Of a stretch of 64,000 nucleotides of DNA, positions 25,826 through 33,616 are shown piece by piece. The stretch's first letter is position 1; every line of letters starts with the position of its first letter. The notes below the pieces were generated by a model. That model made no database searches. It had not been told where the DNA came from and saw only the letters and a program-made list of their open reading frames with translations. Position numbers and translations under genes: made by a program. Source of the stretch: a bacterium (lineage in GTDB: Bacteria > Bdellovibrionota_B > Oligoflexia > Silvanigrellales > Silvanigrellaceae); the NCBI GenBank assembly GCA_009918675.1, contig RGDM01000006.1:1-64000 (forward strand), written 5' to 3'.

Positions 25826-28036
25826 ATGCTTCAGTACACGCTTGCGCGCGATTCACTGTTGGTTGGTTTTGGAAGCGCACGCGCCACTGATGTCAGTCCA
25901 CTCGCTACGCACCCGCAGAGCAAACCAGGAGCGCGGCCATCGCTGTTTTTTGCTCCCACGCGCGACGCAAATGGCCTCCTCGTGCGCAAGAGTTTCACAC
26001 ATTTGTTGCTGGTGCGTCGTGTGCAAGTCGACGGCCTGTCGCGTGCCATCTTGTTGCCTCTGCCTGCGAATGAGTGGGTGGCCGATACCCAATTGGAATC
26101 TCTGCTTCCCGCAGATCACCCAGTCACTGTTGCCACGTGTGTTGCGCGCTCGAGTCAGCTGCATCCGCAAAGTGATATCGCCTCAGCTGAGTTCAGCTTT
26201 GAACACCCTGAATTCAAGGCACCCATCTCGCTGCAAATTGAGAGCTTTGTTCATGAAAATTCTCTCCGCGAGCAATTTGTCTTAGATAAATTTTCAGGCG
26301 AATTTGCATGCTTCGTTGTCCACTGGCACCAGCCCGAAATGGGGGGCAGTGAGCTTTTTCAAACGACCTATGCCTGTCTGAATGCCGGTGCTTTGGTTTC
26401 CTACCGCGCAGGGCAATTTTTCTCCGCACGTGTTTCGCAGAACAATGCAAATCTCATTCCTGCATATGCCAATTGCGTGCAAATTCAGGCTGGCCATTGT
26501 GCGATTCGCGATTTCTCTTGTCAGCTTTCAAAACTGCTCACGACCATCAAACAACTCGGCAGCGGTGCACCTCTTGCTGTGCGCGCACAGGTTTTGAAAA
26601 GATGGCAAACCGTGCAGAGCGAACCGATTGCAACAGGAACAAGCCAGGGCATTATGGTTTGGCCAGTGGATGCGCACCAGCCCATTGAGTTGTCGCAGGG
26701 CTGGTCAAAGAGTCTTGAGGCGGCGGTGGCTCGCAGCGCGAGTCCGCACTCTTCGGCCCGCGCTGTTGTGATGTCTGCAGACGAAGCGTGGTTGTTAAAA
26801 GTTGGTGAGCGTAAGTCTGTTGATCTCCCTGAACCGGTGCGCGGATTGTACGAACGTTCACTTCTCACTCTCAAACAAATGCAAGATCCATCCGGTGGAA
26901 TTATTGCGGCACCTGAGTTCCAATTTGAATTCACCGCCTGCGGTGGCTACGGCTATTGTTGGGGCCGCGACGCGGGCTTTATTTCATTGGCTATGGATAC
27001 TGCCGGCATGTTCGATGAATCCGAACATTTTTATCGTTACATGGCTCAGTGCCAAGCTGAAAATGGCAGTTTTTTGCATCGTCACGATATGCATGGAAAC
27101 CTTGGCCCGAGCTGGGGTCTTCTGCAACCCGACGAAACAGGAAGCGTGCTTTTTGGACTTTGGCAGCACGTGAAGTTGTCTGGGCGAAGCAAAGTCGCTT
27201 CTGAGCTGCGCGGAATGGTTGAAAGAGCAGCGCACTGGCTTTCGAGTTGTCGTTTTGAAGACACCGATTGGATTGCCGAAGGTTTTGACCTTTGGGAGGA
27301 ACGCGAAGGAGTTCATTTATACTCAGTTGCCGCGGCAATTGCCGGATTGCGAGCTGCGTCTGATTTGGCCGAAAAGCTCAACTGGAAAACCGGCGAGCAA
27401 TGGCGCGAACGAGCGGCTGTGCTGGCAAAAATGCTCGAAGAAAATCTGGTTGCCTCGCAAACCGCCGGCGAATCGTCGTTTGCGCGAACATTGTTTTTGA
27501 AAAATACCTCTGAACAAAGTGCTCTTCAACACTCGTCCGCAAGCAGTCTAGAAGATTCTTCTATAGCTGCGAAAAGATGGCTTTCTGATTATGTTGTCGA
27601 CATCTCTCTGCTCGGAGTTGTCGAGCCTTTCGAGGCGTTGGCTCCCGCATTTGCAAACAAAATTTTGCCCTCGCTTTGTCATGCAATGAGAAAACATTTG
27701 TGGCGAAAAGGTGTGGGTGGCATTGGTCGCTACGAAGGCGATCACTACCGCGATGGCCAGCCCTGGATTTTAACAACACTCTGGCTTGCACTTGCGGCGG
27801 CGCGCTGCAATGAAAACGACCTTGCTGTTGAATGTTTAAGTTGGGTTCTGAAGCATACGCCTCGGGAAGGCCAGCTGCCGGAACAAGTCGATCCAGTGAC
27901 CGGTGAGCCTGCGTGGGTTATGCCTCTCACTTGGTCGCACGCAATGTTTGTCTTGGCATGCTGGCAAATTCCGAAAAACATCTGGCAACAGGTTGTAAGC
28001 TCGCAATCATCGTTTTTAAAAAATAATCCGATCTAA
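25826..28036 (+). CDS. Glycoside hydrolase family 15 (glucoamylase/trehalase-like)
   Basis: 736 residues, with no signal peptide, so it is cytoplasmic. It probably releases glucose from maltodextrins; trehalase activity is possible within GH15. Residues 1-300 form a beta-sandwich and residues 330-736 the alpha/alpha barrel: YGYCWGRDAGF (about 375), the acidic pair in FDLWEEREGVHLYS (about 488-500, catalytic acid) and GQLPEQVDPVTGEPAW (about 683, catalytic base). LLQPDETGSVLFGLWQH is also typical. AAGGGG precedes the start. It heads a run with a sugar ABC importer, so it fits intracellular processing of imported oligosaccharides. Confidence 0.9.
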   Translation: MLQYTLARDSLLVGFGSARATDVSPLATHPQSKPGARPSLFFAPTRDANGLLVRKSFTHLLLVRRVQVDGLSRAILLPLPANEWVADTQLESLLPADHPVTVATCVARSSQLHPQSDIASAEFSFEHPEFKAPISLQIESFVHENSLREQFVLDKFSGEFACFVVHWHQPEMGGSELFQTTYACLNAGALVSYRAGQFFSARVSQNNANLIPAYANCVQIQAGHCAIRDFSCQLSKLLTTIKQLGSGAPLAVRAQVLKRWQTVQSEPIATGTSQGIMVWPVDAHQPIELSQGWSKSLEAAVARSASPHSSARAVVMSADEAWLLKVGERKSVDLPEPVRGLYERSLLTLKQMQDPSGGIIAAPEFQFEFTACGGYGYCWGRDAGFISLAMDTAGMFDESEHFYRYMAQCQAENGSFLHRHDMHGNLGPSWGLLQPDETGSVLFGLWQHVKLSGRSKVASELRGMVERAAHWLSSCRFEDTDWIAEGFDLWEEREGVHLYSVAAAIAGLRAASDLAEKLNWKTGEQWRERAAVLAKMLEENLVASQTAGESSFARTLFLKNTSEQSALQHSSASSLEDSSIAAKRWLSDYVVDISLLGVVEPFEALAPAFANKILPSLCHAMRKHLWRKGVGGIGRYEGDHYRDGQPWILTTLWLALAAARCNENDLAVECLSWVLKHTPREGQLPEQVDPVTGEPAWVMPLTWSHAMFVLACWQIPKNIWQQVVSSQSSFLKNNPI

Positions 28037-28062
28037 TAGGCCCTCATTTAAGGACAAGTGAC

Positions 28063-29415
28063 ATGTTTAAACGGACATCAAATGTTCAAGTTGCAGCGGA
28101 TTCAACATCGGGTGGGCAGTCACCGGGCAACAAGCCGAAAATTGTCTTCGCGGCCGCCGCGTTGGTTGTTGCTGGCCTCATTGCTCTGCAGGTCATGAAT
28201 GCAAAGAAAGATGCGGGAAGCTCGGGCGGCACAACAACAGATCGCAGCACATCTGCAGAAACAACGGAAATTACCCTCTGGGACCAAGAAGAGTCTGAAA
28301 ATACCAAAGTGATGGACGATTGGATCACCCGCTTTACCACTGCGAATCCAGATATTCGCGTCGTGCGGCAAACCTATCCCAATGAGGATCTTCGCACCAA
28401 GTTCACAACCGCCGCAACTGCAGGGCAAGCAGCAGAACTTGTTTGGGGCCCGAACGATATTGCTGGGGTCTTTACAACGGCAAAACTCATTCAACCTGTT
28501 GGTGCGTTTGTTGAGCTCAGCAAATTTACTCCGGCAGCGTCTGAAGCTGTCACGCTCAAAGGCAATGTCATGGGAGTGCCAACCACCTATGGCAATCACC
28601 TGATGCTGTTCTTCAACAAAAATTTTGTCGCAGACGCACCCGCCACAACAGCTGATCTTATTGCGGCGGCGAAGAAATTCACCGATGCGAAAAACAACCG
28701 CTACGGATTGGTTTTTTTCCAAAACGAACCCTTTTGGCTGGTTCCATTCGTCGGTGCCTACGGAGGATGGCCTCTACGTATTGAGCTCGATGGCACCGCT
28801 CGGGTCGACTTGAATTCTGATGCGATGAAAAATGCGCTTACATTTCTCTACAATTTGAAAACAGTTGAAAAGATCATTCCCAAAGAATGCGATTACGACT
28901 GTGCGAAAGGCTTGTTCATGGAAGGCAAAGCCGCGTTCACAATCAATGGTGATTGGAGCGTAAAAGAATACCAAGCGAAGCTCGGAGACAAACTCGGAGT
29001 TGCGCCACTGCCTCTCTTGTCGCAAACCGGTAAACCATTGTCTCCAATGGTGAGCGGCCGGTATATTTTTGTGAATGCTCAGCTCAGCGAAAAGAAAAAA
29101 GAGGCTGTTAAGAAGTTCCTCAACTACATCACCTCACGCGAAATTCAGATTGAAGTTGCTGAGCGTTTGGGACGCATCCCAGCCACCAGCGAAGCTCTGA
29201 ACGATCCAAAGATAGCGAGCATGAAGTCGATTCAGCCTCTGATCCAAGCGGCTGCGAATGGACGTCCGATGCCTGCACAAACCGAAATGCGTGCTGCCTG
29301 GGATGCGATGCGTCCGGTGCAACAGAAGATCATGTCGGGCGATATATCGGTCGAGCAGGGAGTCAACATTATGCAGCAAAGCGCGCTGGAGAAGCTTGCT
29401 TCGTTAAAGAAGTGA
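28063..29415 (+). CDS. Sugar ABC transporter substrate-binding protein, membrane-anchored (MalE-like)
   Basis: 450 residues. The binding-protein fold is clear: EITLWDQEESENTKVMDDWI, PNEDLRTKFTTAATAGQAAE, VWGPNDIAG, AAFTINGDWSVKEY and a C-terminal helical lobe. Maltose or maltodextrin is the likely ligand, given the GH15, GH13 and MalF/G-type partners. The N-terminus has about 27 polar residues followed by IVFAAAALVVAGLIALQVM, with neither a clear cleavage site nor a lipobox Cys. It therefore looks like a signal-anchored protein tied to the inner membrane, unusual for a Gram-negative binding protein. It begins 26 bases after the GH15 gene. Confidence 0.88.
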   Translation: MFKRTSNVQVAADSTSGGQSPGNKPKIVFAAAALVVAGLIALQVMNAKKDAGSSGGTTTDRSTSAETTEITLWDQEESENTKVMDDWITRFTTANPDIRVVRQTYPNEDLRTKFTTAATAGQAAELVWGPNDIAGVFTTAKLIQPVGAFVELSKFTPAASEAVTLKGNVMGVPTTYGNHLMLFFNKNFVADAPATTADLIAAAKKFTDAKNNRYGLVFFQNEPFWLVPFVGAYGGWPLRIELDGTARVDLNSDAMKNALTFLYNLKTVEKIIPKECDYDCAKGLFMEGKAAFTINGDWSVKEYQAKLGDKLGVAPLPLLSQTGKPLSPMVSGRYIFVNAQLSEKKKEAVKKFLNYITSREIQIEVAERLGRIPATSEALNDPKIASMKSIQPLIQAAANGRPMPAQTEMRAAWDAMRPVQQKIMSGDISVEQGVNIMQQSALEKLASLKK

Positions 29416-29428
29416 GCGAGCAAACCGC

Positions 29429-30658
29429 ATGATGACTGTTTCACTGCTTCCAGCTGTTCTTGAAATTCTCCGCCTTATCCTCCTTGTTGCCCTCGCAGTG
29501 GCTGGCTTGGTTGGTTACCTGTGGGCAAACTACAAATACTGGCACTCTGAATATTATCTCGGTGTCTGTTTGTTGATCTCAGTTGTTGCAGCTGTCGAAC
29601 TTCAGCTTGTTGTTCATGCTCCGCTTCTGACCTCAGTTGTTTTGGGGAGTCTGCCTTTCGTCATGGCAGGCATCTTTAAATACCTCATCCGCGGACGCTG
29701 GATGGTGCCGTTCCTTTTTGCCGCACCGGCAACTGTTGGGGTTGCGCTGCTTTTTCTCTATCCGCTCGTGTTTGAAGTGTATCTTTCGTTCCATCGCCTG
29801 AACCTAGAAACCCTTGGCGACTGGATTCGCGAAGGAAATATTGAATTCACCGGCCTGCAAAATTTTATTCAAGTTTTGCAGGTGGGGAGCGAGACAAAAG
29901 AAAGTTTTTGGCTTGTCACTGCGCGAACATTCGCATGGACGGGTATTAACCTGGTTTTTCATGTCGGATTTGGTTTGGTCTTAGCACTTCTTTTGAATCA
30001 GAAGATTCGTGGCGTAGGAGTGTATCGCACTATTCTCATGTTGCCTTGGGCAATCCCTCAGTTGATTGCCGTACTCGCGTGGCGTGGGGAGTTTCACTCG
30101 GCCTATGGCTACGTGAATCATATGATTCAATTGGTCAACGACGTTTTTAGTTTTGGAAATGGTGAACACCGGATCGCTCCACTCGAATGGGTTGGCTTTC
30201 GCCCGCAGGAGTGGTGGACAGACCCTCACGCCCTTTTTGCCTCGATTTGTATTGTCAATATCTGGTTGGGTATTCCATTCATGATGATGGTTTCGCTCAG
30301 CGCTTTGCAATCCATTTCCAAGAGCTATTACGAAGCAGCGAGTCTTGATGGTGCATCTGCAGTGCAGCGTTTCAAACACATCACCATGCCGCTGCTCAAG
30401 CCTGTCATGGTACCCTCGATGATCCTGGGCATGATTTGGACGTTCAACAACGTTAACGTCGTGTATCTCATGACTGCACAGCGTGGTGGTTCCGAAGGTG
30501 CCGATATTTTGGTGAGCGATCTGTATAAGCAAGCTTTTGTGTATAACCGTTACAGCTTCTCGGCCGCATACGCGATCGTGATTTTTGTCATCTTGTTAGC
30601 GCTGACTGCAATTTGGATGAGATCGTCGCGGATGACCGAAGATCCGGGACGAGGCTAG
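29429..30658 (+). CDS. Sugar ABC transporter permease (MalF-like)
   Basis: 409 residues with about eight transmembrane helices. Three to four hydrophobic segments precede residue 120, as in MalF-type proteins with extra N-terminal helices. The cytoplasmic EAA loop that docks on the ATPase reads EAASLDGASAVQRFKHITMP (about 303-322). A periplasmic stretch between helices (residues about 225-265) is longer than in minimal permeases. It lies 13 bases after the binding-protein gene and 23 bases before the partner permease, so the three are made together. Maltodextrin specificity is inferred from the locus. Confidence 0.92.
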   Translation: MMTVSLLPAVLEILRLILLVALAVAGLVGYLWANYKYWHSEYYLGVCLLISVVAAVELQLVVHAPLLTSVVLGSLPFVMAGIFKYLIRGRWMVPFLFAAPATVGVALLFLYPLVFEVYLSFHRLNLETLGDWIREGNIEFTGLQNFIQVLQVGSETKESFWLVTARTFAWTGINLVFHVGFGLVLALLLNQKIRGVGVYRTILMLPWAIPQLIAVLAWRGEFHSAYGYVNHMIQLVNDVFSFGNGEHRIAPLEWVGFRPQEWWTDPHALFASICIVNIWLGIPFMMMVSLSALQSISKSYYEAASLDGASAVQRFKHITMPLLKPVMVPSMILGMIWTFNNVNVVYLMTAQRGGSEGADILVSDLYKQAFVYNRYSFSAAYAIVIFVILLALTAIWMRSSRMTEDPGRG

Positions 30659-30681
30659 TACCAACTGGGGAGATAAGCACA

Positions 30682-31524
30682 GTGTCGTCGCTTGAAAAAG
30701 TGAGTCGAAGTCAATCGATTTTTTCCCACGCAGTCCTGTGGTTTGCATGCCTCGTTGCACTTTTTCCCGTGTCGCGAATTCTGACCATTTCGTTGCGTCC
30801 AGGGAATCGTCTGCTGTCGTCGGACATGAGCCTGATTCCAGCGGATGCTTCGCTGCAAAGCTACGTCAAAATTATCACCGAAAAGCCTTTTCTTCAGTGG
30901 CTATATAATAGCTTGCTTATCACCGTTTCCACCAGTCTTATTGGTGTGTGTCTTGCAGCCACAGCCGCCTATGCTTTTTCGCGCTTCAAGTTTCCTGGCC
31001 GGAAATCAGGATTGTTGTTTTTAATGACCACCCAAATGATTCCCGGCGCGATGCTCTTGTTGCCAATTTATCTTGTCCTAACCAAAATTGGTTTGAATAA
31101 TTCGTATACCGGTTTGGTGGTTGCTTATTCGGTTACAACATTGCCTTTCTCTATCTGGATTCTGAAAGGTTATTTCGACACCGTACCAAAGAGTCTCGAA
31201 GAAGCCGCGCGGATCGATGGCTGCACAGAATTTGGTGCTTTTTACCGGATTCTCTTGCCTCTTTCGAAACCCTCACTTGCGATTGTGTTTTTGTTCAATT
31301 TCACTCAAGCGTGGAATGAATATCTTGTTGCATCCACCATCCTGCAAGATTCTCGCCTGCGGACCTGGCCACTCGGGTTATATGAACTTCAGGGGAATTT
31401 TAATTCTGAGTGGGGACTTTTCGCCGCTGGTTCGGTTTTAATTTCTGTTCCTGTCATTTTGCTCTTCTTATACTCTAGCAAGTATATGATTTCAGGTTTG
31501 ACGTTGGGCGGAGTTAAGGGCTGA
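30682..31524 (+). CDS. Sugar ABC transporter permease (MalG-like)
   Basis: 280 residues from the GTG at 30682, which has GGGGAGA eight bases upstream; an open TTG at 30613 would overlap the preceding permease by 46 bases and lacks a ribosome site. Six transmembrane helices and the EAA loop EEAARIDGCTEFGAFYRILL (about 174-193) are visible. The end SGLTLGGVKG is the conserved MalG-type C-terminal tail, which inserts into the ATPase dimer. It pairs with the MalF-like protein. The ATPase is not adjacent and is most likely the one at 36695-37819 on the other strand. Confidence 0.92.
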   Translation: MSSLEKVSRSQSIFSHAVLWFACLVALFPVSRILTISLRPGNRLLSSDMSLIPADASLQSYVKIITEKPFLQWLYNSLLITVSTSLIGVCLAATAAYAFSRFKFPGRKSGLLFLMTTQMIPGAMLLLPIYLVLTKIGLNNSYTGLVVAYSVTTLPFSIWILKGYFDTVPKSLEEAARIDGCTEFGAFYRILLPLSKPSLAIVFLFNFTQAWNEYLVASTILQDSRLRTWPLGLYELQGNFNSEWGLFAAGSVLISVPVILLFLYSSKYMISGLTLGGVKG

Positions 31525-31618
31525 AGATTGATTCCAAAGGGATTTTTTTGTGTTGAGCGGGTTTGGGAACAGTGGTAAGCGGGAGAGAAGCGTTTCAGGT
31601 CTTTTTGGAGGTTCTACC

Positions 31619-32170
31619 ATGATGAAGTTTGCTTTTGCTCTTCTTGCTGGTGCTGTGTCTGTTGCGGCTTTCGCTGCTCCAGGGTTTGTCGTTGATTCAC
31701 CCACCGGCCCCAGAACCGACGTTATCACCATGGAACGCATCGTCTATACCGGTTCGTGTCCGGGCAGCACACTTGAACCCGTGCGCGGCTACTTCTTTGA
31801 TCCCGATGTTCCCACAATCCCAGGTCGCCGCGTCAAAATTGTCAACGTTACGCCTGGAATGTCGACTTCGCCTTATCCCTACACAGATCGTCAGTACCAA
31901 TCGGGTGGTCGCTCCGAAAAAATCGATTTCTTTCCGCGTTCATACCACGGCGACCGTTTCTTTTCGGTGGCTGAAGGAATGAATGATTTCGAGGCCACGT
32001 ACTTTGACGGTGGGCGTGTGGTTGGTTCCACGCACTTCCAATTTCCTGTCGAAGTGCTCTCGCGCTATGAAGCGCGTTGGCCGGTCTGTCATATCGAAAA
32101 CGATTGCCACTGGACACCCAACGGTGGAACCATCTGCATGCCTCGCACTGTCTGCGAATGCCGCTACTGA
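31619..32170 (+). CDS. Secreted Cys-rich protein of unknown function
   Basis: 183 residues from the ATG at 31619, with GGAGG eight bases before it; the frame is open from 31550. The signal peptide ends at AAFAAPG. The mature protein is rich in Tyr, Pro and Gly and closes with five clustered cysteines (WPVCHIENDCHW ... CMPRTVCECRY), likely disulfide-bonded outside the cytoplasm. It lies about 95 bases after the permease gene, with no strong terminator between. No family was recognised, and a link to sugar use is not supported. Confidence 0.7.
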   Translation: MMKFAFALLAGAVSVAAFAAPGFVVDSPTGPRTDVITMERIVYTGSCPGSTLEPVRGYFFDPDVPTIPGRRVKIVNVTPGMSTSPYPYTDRQYQSGGRSEKIDFFPRSYHGDRFFSVAEGMNDFEATYFDGGRVVGSTHFQFPVEVLSRYEARWPVCHIENDCHWTPNGGTICMPRTVCECRY

Positions 32171-32231
32171 GACTTGAGGTTGTTCGCGATTTCGATGCTC
32201 AAGCCCTGAAGATTAAAACCTGAGTCTTGTC

Positions 32232-33041
32232 GTGTTCCATTTCCGTTCATTTATTGGAATAGATTACTCAGGTGCGCAGAAATGCGATTCGCCTTTAAAA
32301 GGCTTGCGCGTTTTTGAGGGAAGTCTTGATGCGCCTCCTTGCGAGGTGCGTGTCACTTCGGATGGCCGCACACATTGGAGCCGGCAGGGTGTCGCACTCT
32401 GGCTTGTGAACAAACTTTCCTCAAACAAGCACCCCTGTTTCGTGGGAATCGACCACGGATTTTCGTTTCCGGTGGACTATTTTTCTTTGCATGGAATTAA
32501 TCAGGATTGGGACTCCTTTCTTGATGACTTTGTTCATTATTGGCCAACACAACAAGCTGGAATTTCAGTTGCCGATCTCTTGCGTTCACAGAAGTTAAAA
32601 TCGCCTTCGCGACTTGGCGAGTCCCGCTGGCGCCGACTGACCGAGCAAAGATCCCGGGGGGCAAAATCCGTCTTTCATTTCGCGGTACCCGGTTCTGTGG
32701 CGAGCTCCACTCATGCGGGCCTTTCTTGGATTCATTTTCTGCGCTCTCATCCGCAACTCAAAAATAAAGTTCATTTCTGGCCATTTGATGGCTGGTTGCC
32801 GGCGGAAGAGAAATCTGTTGTCGCTGAAGTTTACCCCTCTCTCTGGAACAAGAACTTTCCAATCAATGCGCCGTCGCAAGATCAACACGATGCTTGGGTG
32901 GTCGCACACATGTTGCGATCCAAAGCGGTGTCGGACGAACTTATGGACTGGTTCGACCCGGAGCGCTGGAATAAAATTAGATTGTCACAAACTGAGCGGG
33001 AAATAGCGTCGTTTGAAGGATGGATTTTGGGGCTCAACTAG
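32232..33041 (+). CDS. DUF429-like predicted RNase H-fold protein
   Basis: 269 residues with a GTG start. The fold resembles predicted RNase-H-like nucleases of the DUF429 type: a first strand with Asp (FIGIDYSGA, about 6-14), a second with Asp (VGIDHGFSFP, about 72-81), an acidic strand VAEVYPSLW (about 197) and a final His-Asp pair DQHDAWVVAHML (about 216-227). The four acidic residues could form a two-metal site, but that is inference. It has no signal peptide. It converges on the small open frame at 33046-33177. A role in the sugar locus is not evident. Confidence 0.65.
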   Translation: MFHFRSFIGIDYSGAQKCDSPLKGLRVFEGSLDAPPCEVRVTSDGRTHWSRQGVALWLVNKLSSNKHPCFVGIDHGFSFPVDYFSLHGINQDWDSFLDDFVHYWPTQQAGISVADLLRSQKLKSPSRLGESRWRRLTEQRSRGAKSVFHFAVPGSVASSTHAGLSWIHFLRSHPQLKNKVHFWPFDGWLPAEEKSVVAEVYPSLWNKNFPINAPSQDQHDAWVVAHMLRSKAVSDELMDWFDPERWNKIRLSQTEREIASFEGWILGLN

Positions 33042-33045
33042 TTTT

Positions 33046-33177
33046 TTACTGTCCCAGGCGGTTGTCGAGGCGATCAATACAAGACTCGACTTTAGGCATC
33101 AGCGAGGGAACGGCTCCGCCGCACTCAGAGATTTCCAGCGTCAAAGCAAACAGTGAGAACAAAGAAACCAGTTTCAT
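33046..33177 (-). CDS. Possible small exported peptide (43 aa)
   Basis: A short frame starts at the ATG at 33177, with GGAG about eight bases upstream. It encodes MKLVSLFSLFALTLEISECG followed by about 23 polar residues with one more Cys (VESCIDRLDN). The front looks like a signal peptide, and the first Cys could be a lipid or disulfide site, though a Glu precedes it instead of the usual small residue. It lies 34 bases after yqeY on the same strand and stops just before the convergent DUF429-like gene. It is short enough to be chance. Confidence 0.4.
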   Translation of the reverse strand: MKLVSLFSLFALTLEISECGGAVPSLMPKVESCIDRLDNRLGQ

Positions 33178-33211
33178 TCTCGAACTCCGGCGTGTTCAAG
33201 AAAATGGCGAT

Positions 33212-33616
33212 TCAACCCAAAGTCTTCTTCAGAACATCTGAAAGAGACTTGCCATCGACCCGACCAACCAGCTCAGTTTGCAAGCCCTTCATCAGAACTC
33301 CAAAGGCTCTTTCACTCGTCTTGCTGAGATAATCTTTGATGTAGTTTTCCAATTCTGTGCCGCTGAGCGCTTGCGGAAGATAGCGTTCGACAATCGCAAG
33401 CTCCGCCTTCAAGGGCGCTTGTCGATCTGCAGGATACTCGGCAAGACTTTTTTGCAATTGCTTTTGGTAGGCGGCCAAAAGCTGAACGACCTCTGCTTCA
33501 GTGCGGATTCTCCCGGGTTCTTTCAAGTCGTTTATTTCTGCATTTCTGACTTCATTGAACATCATGCGGACAACACCGAGAAGCTCTTTGTCACCTTCTT
33601 TCATCGCCTTTTTCAT
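33212..33616 (-). CDS. GatB/YqeY domain protein
   Basis: 134 residues. YqeY proteins share the tRNA-binding tail domain of the amidotransferase GatB. The sequence has the family signs: KKAMKEGDKELLGVVRMM at the front, LLAAYQKQLQKSLAEY in the middle, ERYLPQALSGTEL, and the closing VGRVDGKSLSDVLKKTL. It lacks the first eight or so residues usual in the family, since its ATG overlaps the GH13 stop by 4 bases. The precise role of stand-alone YqeY is unsettled; a link to tRNA is inferred from the domain. Confidence 0.88.
   Translation of the reverse strand: MKKAMKEGDKELLGVVRMMFNEVRNAEINDLKEPGRIRTEAEVVQLLAAYQKQLQKSLAEYPADRQAPLKAELAIVERYLPQALSGTELENYIKDYLSKTSERAFGVLMKGLQTELVGRVDGKSLSDVLKKTLG

Noticed and set aside
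28120..28722. 200-codon frame antisense to the binding-protein gene
   Set aside because: It lies fully inside a well-supported gene; its Cys- and Arg-rich sequence is typical of an antisense shadow.
29981..30532. 183-codon frame antisense to the MalF-like permease
   Set aside because: Same reason: His/Asn-rich shadow of a membrane protein gene.
31525..31560. Short stem followed by TTTTTTT after the MalG-like gene
   Set aside because: The stem is only five base pairs with a wobble, too weak to call a terminator.
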